Source of the DNA: Sphingomonadaceae bacterium | Lineage (GTDB): Bacteria > Pseudomonadota > Alphaproteobacteria > Sphingomonadales > Sphingomonadaceae | Direction: 5' to 3' | Assembly: GCA_009923795.1 (NCBI GenBank) | Contig: RFSU01000016.1 | Location: forward strand, 1-20,821 | Length of the DNA: 20,821 nucleotides | Shown: one piece after another, positions 7,030 through 14,197 of the stretch | Position numbering within the stretch: position 1 is the first letter of the stretch | How the letters are laid out: every line of letters begins with the position of its first letter | The notes under the pieces: generated by a model | What the model was told of the DNA's origin: nothing | The model's database searches: none | What the model saw: only the letters and a program-made list of their open reading frames with translations | Made by a program: the position numbers and the translations under genes

Positions 7030-8794
7030 GGGGGGTGTCGGCCCTTCCCCCCTTGATCAGCTGCACACCGTTTTTGGCTATAGCGCCTTTCGCGGGGTGC
7101 AGGCCGATGTGATTGGCAGGGTGCTGGCGGGCGAACGGACGCTGGCCGTCATGCCGACAGGCGCTGGCAAATCTTTATGCTATCAACTGCCGTCTGTGAT
7201 GCGGGCCGGGACATGCGTCGTCATCTCTCCGCTCATCGCCCTGATGCAGGATCAGGTGCGCGCCGCCGATGCGGTGGGCATTCGGGCGGCAACCCTCACC
7301 TCTGCGGATGATAATCGGCCAGAGACGATAGCCCGCTTTCGCGCGGGCGATCTTGATCTGCTCTATGTCGCCCCAGAACGTGCCTCGACTCCGGACTTTC
7401 GCGATCTCCTGACGCAAGGGAACATCACCCTCTTTGCCATTGATGAGGCGCATTGTGTCTCTGAATGGGGGCATGATTTCCGGCCTGATTATCGTCTGCT
7501 TGCGCCCTTAATGGATGCCTTCCCGCAGGTGCCGCGTCTGGCGCTGACGGCCACGGCCGATGCGCATACGCGCGGTGATATATTGGCCCAATTGGGCATT
7601 CCTGTGTCCGGTATGATCGTCTCGGGATTTGACCGGCCCAATATCCGTTATGCCATTTCCGCGCGCGATAGCGGCACGCGACAGATTATCGATTTCGTCC
7701 GGGCAACGCCGGGGGCGGGGATTGTCTATGCCCGATCCCGCGATGCAACGGAAAAATTGGCGGCCGCGCTTGCGGTGACGGGTCGACCCGTGCGGGCCTA
7801 TCATGCCGGGCTTGCGCCAGAGGTGCGCCGCGCCAATCAGGCGGCCTTTGTGGCGTCGGAAGATATGGTGATGGTTGCCACCATCGCCTTTGGTATGGGC
7901 ATTGATAAGCCCGATGTCCGCTTTGTCATTCATGCAGGCCTGCCCAAATCCATTGAGGCCTATTATCAGGAAACGGGGCGTGCCGGGCGCGATGGCGATC
8001 CGGCACAGGCCCAGATGTTTTGGGGATCAGAAGATTTTGTCCGCGCCCGCCAATGGCTGGCCGACGTGGATGAACGCCGACTGCCGGGGGAACGTGCCCG
8101 CCTCTCCGCGCTTGGGGCGCTTGTCGAAACGGGGGGATGTCGGCGCGCCATCTTGCTGCGGCATTTTGGGGAGAGCCCGCCCGACCAATGCGGCAATTGC
8201 GATAATTGCCAGACGCCCCCCGCCTTTTCCGATGCGACGGAACTTGCCCGCAAGCTCCTCTCGGCTGTGTATCGCACTGGGCAAAGCTATGGCCTTGGGC
8301 ATATTGAACGGGTGTTGACGGGTCGCGCGGATGATCGCGTTGTGCAGCAACAGCATGATCGGCTGTCGGTTTATGGCATTGCAACGGCCGATGAGGCGGC
8401 GTTGATCAAGCCGGTGTCACGGGCATTATTGGTGCGCGATGCGTTGCGCACGACGGATCATGGTGGGTTGATGCTGGGGCCGGATGCGCGGGCCATCCTG
8501 AAAGGTGAGGCGCGCGTTGAGATTGCGCTGGCACCGCGCCGCACCTCTCGCAAGCCGGCGCGGGGCGGCGATCATCCGCCCGACCCAATTTTTGATGCGC
8601 TGCGCGCCTGCCGCCGAGATTTGGCCCAAGCAGCAGGCGTCCCGCCCTATGTGATCTTTCACGATGCGACCTTGCGAGAGATGGCGCAGATCCGTCCCCG
8701 CTCTTTGCGCGATATGGCCTTGGTGTCTGGCGTGGGGGACCGTAAACTTGATGCCTATGGCGACGCCTTTCTTGCTGTTCTAAAGCAATATTAG
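7016..8794 (+). CDS. recQ: ATP-dependent DNA helicase RecQ
   Basis: 592 aa from a TTG start at 7016 (LPLSEGGVGPSP). The frame also holds an ATG at 6965, but that lies 65 nt inside the exporter gene, while the TTG has GAGGAAAG five bases upstream and gives a normal RecQ N-terminus. RecQ unwinds DNA 3' to 5' in repair and replication-fork restart. Visible: Walker A MPTGAGKSLCYQLP (Lys52), DEAH box with the RecQ extension IDEAHCVSEWGHDFRPDY (143-146), helicase C motifs (GIVYARSRDATEKLA, ATIAFGMGIDKPDVR, YYQETGRAGRDGDP), the four zinc cysteines of the RQC domain (375, 392, 395, 398 in C...CGNCDNC), a winged helix and a C-terminal HRDC domain (about 515-590). Coupled by a 14-nt overlap to the upstream exporter. 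Confidence 0.95.
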   Translation: MPLSEGGVGPSPLDQLHTVFGYSAFRGVQADVIGRVLAGERTLAVMPTGAGKSLCYQLPSVMRAGTCVVISPLIALMQDQVRAADAVGIRAATLTSADDNRPETIARFRAGDLDLLYVAPERASTPDFRDLLTQGNITLFAIDEAHCVSEWGHDFRPDYRLLAPLMDAFPQVPRLALTATADAHTRGDILAQLGIPVSGMIVSGFDRPNIRYAISARDSGTRQIIDFVRATPGAGIVYARSRDATEKLAAALAVTGRPVRAYHAGLAPEVRRANQAAFVASEDMVMVATIAFGMGIDKPDVRFVIHAGLPKSIEAYYQETGRAGRDGDPAQAQMFWGSEDFVRARQWLADVDERRLPGERARLSALGALVETGGCRRAILLRHFGESPPDQCGNCDNCQTPPAFSDATELARKLLSAVYRTGQSYGLGHIERVLTGRADDRVVQQQHDRLSVYGIATADEAALIKPVSRALLVRDALRTTDHGGLMLGPDARAILKGEARVEIALAPRRTSRKPARGGDHPPDPIFDALRACRRDLAQAAGVPPYVIFHDATLREMAQIRPRSLRDMALVSGVGDRKLDAYGDAFLAVLKQY

Positions 8795-8806
8795 GAGAAG
8801 AAGATC

Positions 8807-9235
8807 ATGTTCCGCTCGATCACAACTGACATCATGGTGGCCCCGCAAATCAGCGTCGATGCCGTAGCGGAAGCCAAGGCCGCGGGCGTGGCGCTGATCA
8901 TCAATAATCGGCCCGAGGGCGAATCGGATGATCAGATAGCCGGTGCCGATATTGAGGCCGCCGCGCGCGCCGCGGGAATGGACTATGTCGCCATTCCGAT
9001 CACCCATTCGGGGTTCAGCCAACCACAAGTGATGGCGATGGTGGCGGCGCTTCAGGGCGCGCAGGGCAAGATTCTCGCTTATTGCCGGTCCGGCACACGC
9101 TCGACCTTGCTCTGGGCGCTGGCCGAAAGTGCGCAAGGGGGCGATCCCGATGCGCTCACCAATATGGCGGCCAAGGCAGGCTATGATGTGTCGCCCGTCC
9201 GTCCGCTCATGGATATGCTGAAGGCGCAGGCCTGA
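8807..9235 (+). CDS. TIGR01244 family sulfur transferase / phosphatase (DUF442)
   Basis: 142 aa, single domain. It matches the TIGR01244/DUF442 family, found alone or fused to beta-lactamase-like and rhodanese domains: start MFRSITTDIMVAPQI, then AGVALIINNRPEGESDDQ, the strand YVAIPITHSGFS and the active-site loop YCRSGTRS with Cys93 and Arg98. The loop is C-x4-R, the six-residue length of rhodaneses rather than the C-x5-R of protein tyrosine phosphatases, so sulfur transfer is the more likely chemistry; this is inference. A strong site (GGAGAAGAAG) precedes the ATG. It lies 12 nt after recQ and its TGA overlaps the next ATG by one base, so it is in a multi-gene transcript with an Atm1 exporter further upstream. 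Confidence 0.85.
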   Translation: MFRSITTDIMVAPQISVDAVAEAKAAGVALIINNRPEGESDDQIAGADIEAAARAAGMDYVAIPITHSGFSQPQVMAMVAALQGAQGKILAYCRSGTRSTLLWALAESAQGGDPDALTNMAAKAGYDVSPVRPLMDMLKAQA

Positions 9236-9636
9236 TGCTGGCAGAGCTGATCAAATTCGGCGTGTCTTTGGGCTCCATTTTGGCGCTTGCGGGTTTCGCT
9301 TGGATGTTGAAGCTCGGCGGCGATATGCGCATTCGCGACAGCCGCCATGCGCGCGATATTGCGCAAGAGCAGGTGTTTGATTTCATCCCGGTTGATGTCG
9401 TGCTCGACCGTGCCGGCATGGGCGCGTTGTTGCGCGATATTGAGGGGCGGCAATTGCTGATCAGTCGTCATGGCGCCGCTTTTGTCGGGCGCATGCTGGA
9501 TCGCAGCGTGGACGCCCGGCTCGATCAAAATTTTCTGATCCTCGATACGCATGATATGGGTGTCCGCCCGATCACCCTGAACCTCGGGGAAGATGCGCCT
9601 GTCTGGGCCTCAGCTTTAAGGCGATTACCCTCATGA
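9235..9636 (+). CDS. Small membrane-anchored protein of unknown function
   Basis: 133 aa; I do not recognise the family. An N-terminal hydrophobic segment (about residues 5-25, IKFGVSLGSILALAGFAWML) could anchor it in the inner membrane. The remaining soluble part has alternating polar and hydrophobic stretches (VFDFIPVDVVLDRAG, GRQLLISRHGAAFVGRMLD, NFLILDTHDMGVRPITL) that suggest a small alpha/beta domain. No cysteines and no obvious catalytic motif are visible. It is held between genes by a 1-nt overlap upstream (TGATG) and a 4-nt overlap downstream (ATGA), strong evidence that it is a real, translationally coupled gene and may work with the TIGR01244 protein or the desaturase-family enzyme. 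Confidence 0.75.
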   Translation: MLAELIKFGVSLGSILALAGFAWMLKLGGDMRIRDSRHARDIAQEQVFDFIPVDVVLDRAGMGALLRDIEGRQLLISRHGAAFVGRMLDRSVDARLDQNFLILDTHDMGVRPITLNLGEDAPVWASALRRLPS

Positions 9637-10583
9637 TGACGACATTTCCCAACCCCATTGATTTTGCGGTGCCGGCCTTTGTGCTGCTGATCGTGCTAGA
9701 AATGATCTGGGCCAAGCGCTGCGCGCCCGAAAAATATGAGCCGAAAGATACGCTCATTTCGCTCTCCATGGGCTTTGGCAGCACGGTTGCGGGCCTCATC
9801 GTGGCAGGTGGTGTCTATGCGATGGCGGTTGCGGCCTATGATTTTCGGCTGACGACCATTCCTTTTGCTTGGTGGGCCTGGGGCCTGTGTTTCGTGCTGG
9901 ATGATCTGGCCTATTATGCTTTTCACCGCTCGGCCCATCGGGTGCGCTGGTTCTGGGCGAGCCATGTCAATCATCATAGCAGCCAGCATTACAACCTCTC
10001 CACCGCGCTGCGGCAGACATGGACGGGCTTTATCGCGGTCAGCTTTATCTTTCGCTTGCCGCTGATGCTGATCGGCTTTCATCCGGCCATGGTGTTTTTC
10101 TGTGGCGCGATAAACCTGATTTACCAATTCTGGATCCATACAGAAGTGGTGGATCGCTTCCCGCGCTGGTTTGAGGCGGTGATGAACACGCCCAGCCACC
10201 ACCGGGTCCATCACGCGACCAACCCGCGCTATCTTGATCGCAATTATGCGGGCGTCTTCATCATCTGGGATCGGATGTTTGGCACCTTCACGCCGGAAGT
10301 GGCGGACGACCCGGTTCGCTATGGGCTGGTGCGACAGATTGGCAGCTTCAACCTGATTTGGGTTGCCTTTCATGAATGGGCGGGGATTGCGCGTGACCTT
10401 TGGTCGGCCCCGTGGCGGCACAAGCTTGGCTATATTTGGAAACAGCCCGGCTGGTCGCATGACAATAGCCGGGATACAAGTGATCACATTAGGCAGAGAT
10501 GGCAGGATAAACAGGCATGGAAGACTTCGACATCATCGTCATCGGGGGCGGCTCAGGAGGCAGCGCAGCCGCCGGTCGGCTGA
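9633..10583 (+). CDS. Sterol desaturase / fatty acid hydroxylase family membrane enzyme
   Basis: 316 aa integral membrane di-iron oxygenase. The eight-histidine signature is complete: HRSAH (98-102), HVNHH (111-115) and HHRVHH (189-194), with another His at 169 in FWIHTEVVD. Several hydrophobic segments flank these (about 12-27, 50-68, 78-95, 132-165). The motif PSHHRVHHATNPRYLDRNYAG with FIIWDRMFGTF is characteristic of bacterial members of the fatty acid hydroxylase superfamily, which hydroxylate or desaturate lipids; the substrate here is unknown. The start overlaps the upstream stop by 4 nt. The last 67 nt overlap the GMC gene in another frame, giving an odd Ser/Ala/Gln-rich tail (STSSSSGAAQEAAQ) that is unlikely to be functional and may be a late extension. 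Confidence 0.9.
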   Translation: MMTTFPNPIDFAVPAFVLLIVLEMIWAKRCAPEKYEPKDTLISLSMGFGSTVAGLIVAGGVYAMAVAAYDFRLTTIPFAWWAWGLCFVLDDLAYYAFHRSAHRVRWFWASHVNHHSSQHYNLSTALRQTWTGFIAVSFIFRLPLMLIGFHPAMVFFCGAINLIYQFWIHTEVVDRFPRWFEAVMNTPSHHRVHHATNPRYLDRNYAGVFIIWDRMFGTFTPEVADDPVRYGLVRQIGSFNLIWVAFHEWAGIARDLWSAPWRHKLGYIWKQPGWSHDNSRDTSDHIRQRWQDKQAWKTSTSSSSGAAQEAAQPPVG

Positions 10584-12103
10584 GCGAGGACGGGCGCTAT
10601 AGCGTTTGCGTGATTGAGGCTGGGTCAAAGAATGAAAGCTGGCGCATCATCGCGCCGGGCATGCTTCCCTTTCTCCCCAAAAACTCCAATTGGCGGTTTG
10701 AGACGGTTCCGCAAAAGGGCCTGAATGGCCGTCCCGGCTATCAGCCGCGCGGCAAAGGGCTGGGCGGATCTTCCGCCGTCAATGCCATGCTCTATATTCG
10801 CGGCTGTGCCTGGGATTATGATAATTGGCATAAGCTTGGGGCCAAGGGCTGGAGCTATAAGGAGGTCTTGCCCGTCTTCCGCCGGGCCGAAGCCAATGTG
10901 CGCGGGGACGATAAGTTTCATGGAGGATCTGGCCCCTTGTCGGTCAGTGATCAGCTTTGGCCCAATCCCGGCAGTGTTGATTTTGTGGAGGCCGCTGCCG
11001 AACTTCAGCTGCCGCGCAACCCGGATTTCAACGGAGAAAAACTGGAAGGCGTCGGCGTCTATCAGGTCACCCAGAAAAAGGGCGAACGCTGGACGGCGGC
11101 CCGCGCCTATGTTCTTCCCGCGCAGGCCACAGGGCGGCTCCATGTGGAAACCGGGGCGCAGGTTGAGAAAATCATCATTGAAAATGGCAGGGCCACGGGC
11201 GTGCGCATCCGGCAAGGGCGCACAACGCGCACGCTGCGCGCGCGCCGGGCCGTCATCCTGTCTGCCGGGGCCTTTGGCACGCCGCAAATTCTGATGCTGT
11301 CGGGCATTGGTCCGGCTGATCATTTGAAGGCGCATGGCATAGAGGTGCTGGTGGATCGGCCCGCCGTCGGGTCTGATCTGCAAGATCATATTGATTATGT
11401 CGCCAGCTTCAAAACCGGGGGCAGCGTGTTCAACGGCACGACCCTATCTGGATCGATGCGGTTCTTACGTTCAATCTTTGAATGGCGGTCAAAGCGGACG
11501 GGGACTTTGACCACGCCCTATGCAGAATCGGGGGGCTTTGCGAAAACCCGTGCCGATGTGACCGTGCCGGACGTGCAGTTTCACTTTGTCCCGGCGATGC
11601 TGGAAGATCATGGCCGGGAATCCGTGAGCGGTGCGGGCTATTCCATCCATGTCTGTGTGCTGCGGCCGCACAGCCGCGGCACCGTGCGCTTGGCGAGTGC
11701 GGATCCAATGGCGGCCCCGCTTATTGATCCCAATTTCTTGGATGATGATCGCGATATGCAGGTGCTGCGCGATGGGGTGAAGCTGGTGCATCGCATTGCC
11801 GCTGCTCCGGCGCTGGCCAAGCATCAGGGCGTGGATCGGCATGCAACGCCGCTCGACGATGATGCCGCGCTCGATCATCTGATCCGCAGTCGCGCCGATA
11901 CAGTCTATCACCCTGTGGGCACGGCGCGCATGGGGTCAGACGATGAGGCTGTGTGCGATCCGCACCTGCGCGTGCGCGGGGTAGAGGGGCTTTATATTGC
12001 CGATGCATCGGTGATGCCGCGCCTTGTCTCTGGCAACACAAATGCTCCATCCATCATGATTGGGGAACGCTGTGCTGACTTCGTGAAGGCAGATCTGGGC
12101 TAA
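10517..12103 (+). CDS. GMC family FAD-dependent oxidoreductase (choline dehydrogenase-like)
   Basis: 528 aa. A flavoprotein that oxidises alcohols. The FAD-binding motif is at the extreme N-terminus (DFDIIVIGGGSGGSAAAGRL). GMC signature 1 is seen in GKGLGGSSAVNAMLYIRG and signature 2 in GAFGTPQILMLSGIGP. The C-terminal catalytic region has His465 in VYHPVGTARMGS and Asn507 in SGNTNAPSIMIGE, the usual His/Asn pair. Length and layout are typical of AlkJ/BetA-like dehydrogenases; the specific alcohol is unknown. The start is fixed by the conserved N-terminus, so the 67-nt overlap with the upstream desaturase-family gene is real. Co-transcription with a lipid hydroxylase is suggestive of a hydroxylate-then-oxidise pathway, but that is inference. 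Ends 6 nt from the convergent ScsB/DsbD-like gene. Confidence 0.92.
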   Translation: MEDFDIIVIGGGSGGSAAAGRLSEDGRYSVCVIEAGSKNESWRIIAPGMLPFLPKNSNWRFETVPQKGLNGRPGYQPRGKGLGGSSAVNAMLYIRGCAWDYDNWHKLGAKGWSYKEVLPVFRRAEANVRGDDKFHGGSGPLSVSDQLWPNPGSVDFVEAAAELQLPRNPDFNGEKLEGVGVYQVTQKKGERWTAARAYVLPAQATGRLHVETGAQVEKIIIENGRATGVRIRQGRTTRTLRARRAVILSAGAFGTPQILMLSGIGPADHLKAHGIEVLVDRPAVGSDLQDHIDYVASFKTGGSVFNGTTLSGSMRFLRSIFEWRSKRTGTLTTPYAESGGFAKTRADVTVPDVQFHFVPAMLEDHGRESVSGAGYSIHVCVLRPHSRGTVRLASADPMAAPLIDPNFLDDDRDMQVLRDGVKLVHRIAAAPALAKHQGVDRHATPLDDDAALDHLIRSRADTVYHPVGTARMGSDDEAVCDPHLRVRGVEGLYIADASVMPRLVSGNTNAPSIMIGERCADFVKADLG

Positions 12104-12109
12104 CCAGCC

Positions 12110-14167
12110 TTAGCCCTTGGGCTTGTCGGCCAGCGCTTTCAGCAAGGCGGGTGTCAAAATCTGGGGCAGTTCCTTGGGATCTGCCCCTTTGGCATAATAG
12201 AGATAAAGCGGCACGCCCGACCGGCCCTGTGCTTCTAGAAAGCGGCCAATGGCGGGATCAGCATTTGTCCAATCCCCAACCATGATTACAATCCCTGCCT
12301 TCTCAAAGGCGGCTTTCACCTCATCGCGGTTGATGGCGGCCTGTTCATTCACTTTGCAGGTCAAACACCAATCGGCGGTGAAATAGAGGAAGACGGGTCG
12401 ACCTTCGGCGCGCAACTCCGCAAGTTTGGAGACGCTGAACGGCACATGGTCGCTGGCCTCGCTGCGCGCTGCAACCGCGTTGAGTGGCACGAGCGTAATG
12501 AGCATTAGGCTGGCAAGGGTGAGGGCGGCGGCAAAGGGAAGCGTGGTCTTGCCGCCCGCTTGTCGACGACCGATGAGGATCAACCCAAAGCTGAGCGCCA
12601 GCGTGGCCACGATGCCGATGGAAAGGCCGGAGTTTCCCGTCTGTCGCCAGAGGAGCCAGGCAAGGCCCGCCGCTGTCAGCGCCATGGGAATGGCAAGGAT
12701 GATCTGGAAACGGGCCATCCAAGGGCCTGGCTTGGGCAGGCGCGCGCGCAGGGCGGGGATATAGCCAATCAGCAAGAAGGGCAGGGCGAGACCAAGGCCA
12801 AGCCCAGCAAAAATGGCGAGCGCCGCCGCTATCGGCAGCACAAGCGCGGCGCCCAAGGCGGCTGCCATGAAGGGGCCGGTGCACGGGGTCGCGACAAAGG
12901 CGGCAAGAACCCCTGTCCAAAATGCCCCGCCTACGCCGTCACGCCCGGCGAGGGATTGCCCGCCGCCAAAGCCGCGCAGATGAAAGACCTGAGCCAGATT
13001 GAGCGTGATCGCAACAACCAGCAGCAGCAGGAGCAGAATGACCCGTGGCTCTTGCAACTGAAAGGCCCAGCCAATGGCCATGCCGCCTGCACGCAGCGCC
13101 AACAGCGCGCCGCCCAAAGCAAGGCAGGTCAGAACAACGCCCAACGTATAGGCCAGCGCCTCTTGCTGTGCTGCCTTTTGATCGCCGCCTGCACGGGCAA
13201 GGCTCATGGCCTTGAGGCTGATGACTGGAAAGACGCAGGGCATAACATTGAGCAACAGACCGCCCAATAAGGCCCCGCCAAGCGCCAGAAGGATTGTCGC
13301 GGCATCAAAGGCCGGGCTGGCGGGCGGGACTGCGCCGGGCCGGGCAATAATTTCAAACCCGCGCCCAGCCCCTGTGGCGATGACGCCCCGCAATTCTGTC
13401 ACCGGCGTGCCGGAGGATTCGGTTTCGATGATGATTTCATCGCCATTGCGCACGCTTTTTTGCGGCGCTGCATAGCGCAGGGCATTTTCGGTTTCGGCGT
13501 AAAACCAAGGGTCGTTCGCTCGAACACTGGCGGGCAGGGGCAAGGCGATGCGCATAGTCTTGCCCGCTTGCTCAAAGCGCCCTTCGCTGCCCAAGGGCAT
13601 GGCAAGGCGCGCGCGCCATTGATCAAATAGCGCCTGATCCTTGGGCGCAATCCGGCCATCGCCGACGACCAGATCGACCGAAAGCGTGCCGCGTTCGGGC
13701 ACGCAAATCTTGTCTGTGCAGGCCAGCCATTGGGCTTGCGCGCGCAAGGGCAGGCGCGTTCCGGGTGTCAGACCCTTTGGCAAGGTCAGCGGCAATAATA
13801 GCGCGTGGTCTCCGTTGAACACATGGTTCATCAGTCCAGCGACCACAAGCTGTTCGGGTACGGGCCAGCGCATGGGGCCAAGGCTTGCGCCCTTGGGCAG
13901 GCTCCAGTTCAGCTCTATGCCAACGCCTGCATCGCCGGGGTTTTTCCAATAGCCATGCCAGCCGGGCTTTGGCTGCATATCAATGGCCAGCATGATTGTA
14001 TGGCCCGCAGCCGGTGTCTGGCTTTCGGCGAGCAACCGCGTTGTGATGTTATTCTCCGCCCGCGCAGGCAGAGCGAGCGCGGCAAGCGCCAGCAGCGCCG
14101 TCATCATGAGGCCACGAAGGGCGGCTAAGGAAAGTCCTTGCGAGGTCATGGTCTGCTCTATAGCCAT
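12110..14167 (-). CDS. Protein-disulfide reductase, DsbD/ScsB type
   Basis: 685 aa from the ATG at 14167, or 679 aa from the ATG at 14149, which gives the better signal peptide (MTSQGLSLAALRGLMM, then ALPARA). Order of domains: signal peptide; a periplasmic N-terminal domain with CTDKICVPE; a central eight-helix DsbD membrane domain with the redox cysteines in VMPCVFPVISLKAM and ATPCTGPFMAAALG; a C-terminal periplasmic thioredoxin domain with CLTC (601-604) in FTADWCLTCKVNE. It carries electrons from cytoplasmic thioredoxin across the inner membrane to periplasmic disulfide enzymes. The long N-terminal domain resembles ScsB more than classical DsbD; the ScsC-like protein at 1804-2538 is the obvious candidate partner. 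It is divergent from phoK and convergent with the GMC gene. Neither start has a strong ribosome site. Confidence 0.9.
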   Translation of the reverse strand: MAIEQTMTSQGLSLAALRGLMMTALLALAALALPARAENNITTRLLAESQTPAAGHTIMLAIDMQPKPGWHGYWKNPGDAGVGIELNWSLPKGASLGPMRWPVPEQLVVAGLMNHVFNGDHALLLPLTLPKGLTPGTRLPLRAQAQWLACTDKICVPERGTLSVDLVVGDGRIAPKDQALFDQWRARLAMPLGSEGRFEQAGKTMRIALPLPASVRANDPWFYAETENALRYAAPQKSVRNGDEIIIETESSGTPVTELRGVIATGAGRGFEIIARPGAVPPASPAFDAATILLALGGALLGGLLLNVMPCVFPVISLKAMSLARAGGDQKAAQQEALAYTLGVVLTCLALGGALLALRAGGMAIGWAFQLQEPRVILLLLLLVVAITLNLAQVFHLRGFGGGQSLAGRDGVGGAFWTGVLAAFVATPCTGPFMAAALGAALVLPIAAALAIFAGLGLGLALPFLLIGYIPALRARLPKPGPWMARFQIILAIPMALTAAGLAWLLWRQTGNSGLSIGIVATLALSFGLILIGRRQAGGKTTLPFAAALTLASLMLITLVPLNAVAARSEASDHVPFSVSKLAELRAEGRPVFLYFTADWCLTCKVNEQAAINRDEVKAAFEKAGIVIMVGDWTNADPAIGRFLEAQGRSGVPLYLYYAKGADPKELPQILTPALLKALADKPKG

Positions 14168-14197
14168 GTTTAACGTTGATTGCACAGGAGACTTTGG

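Noticed and set aside
12560..13270. 236-codon plus-strand frame
   Set aside because: Shadow of the DsbD/ScsB membrane domain; Gln/Lys/Gly-rich composition without any motif or ribosome site.
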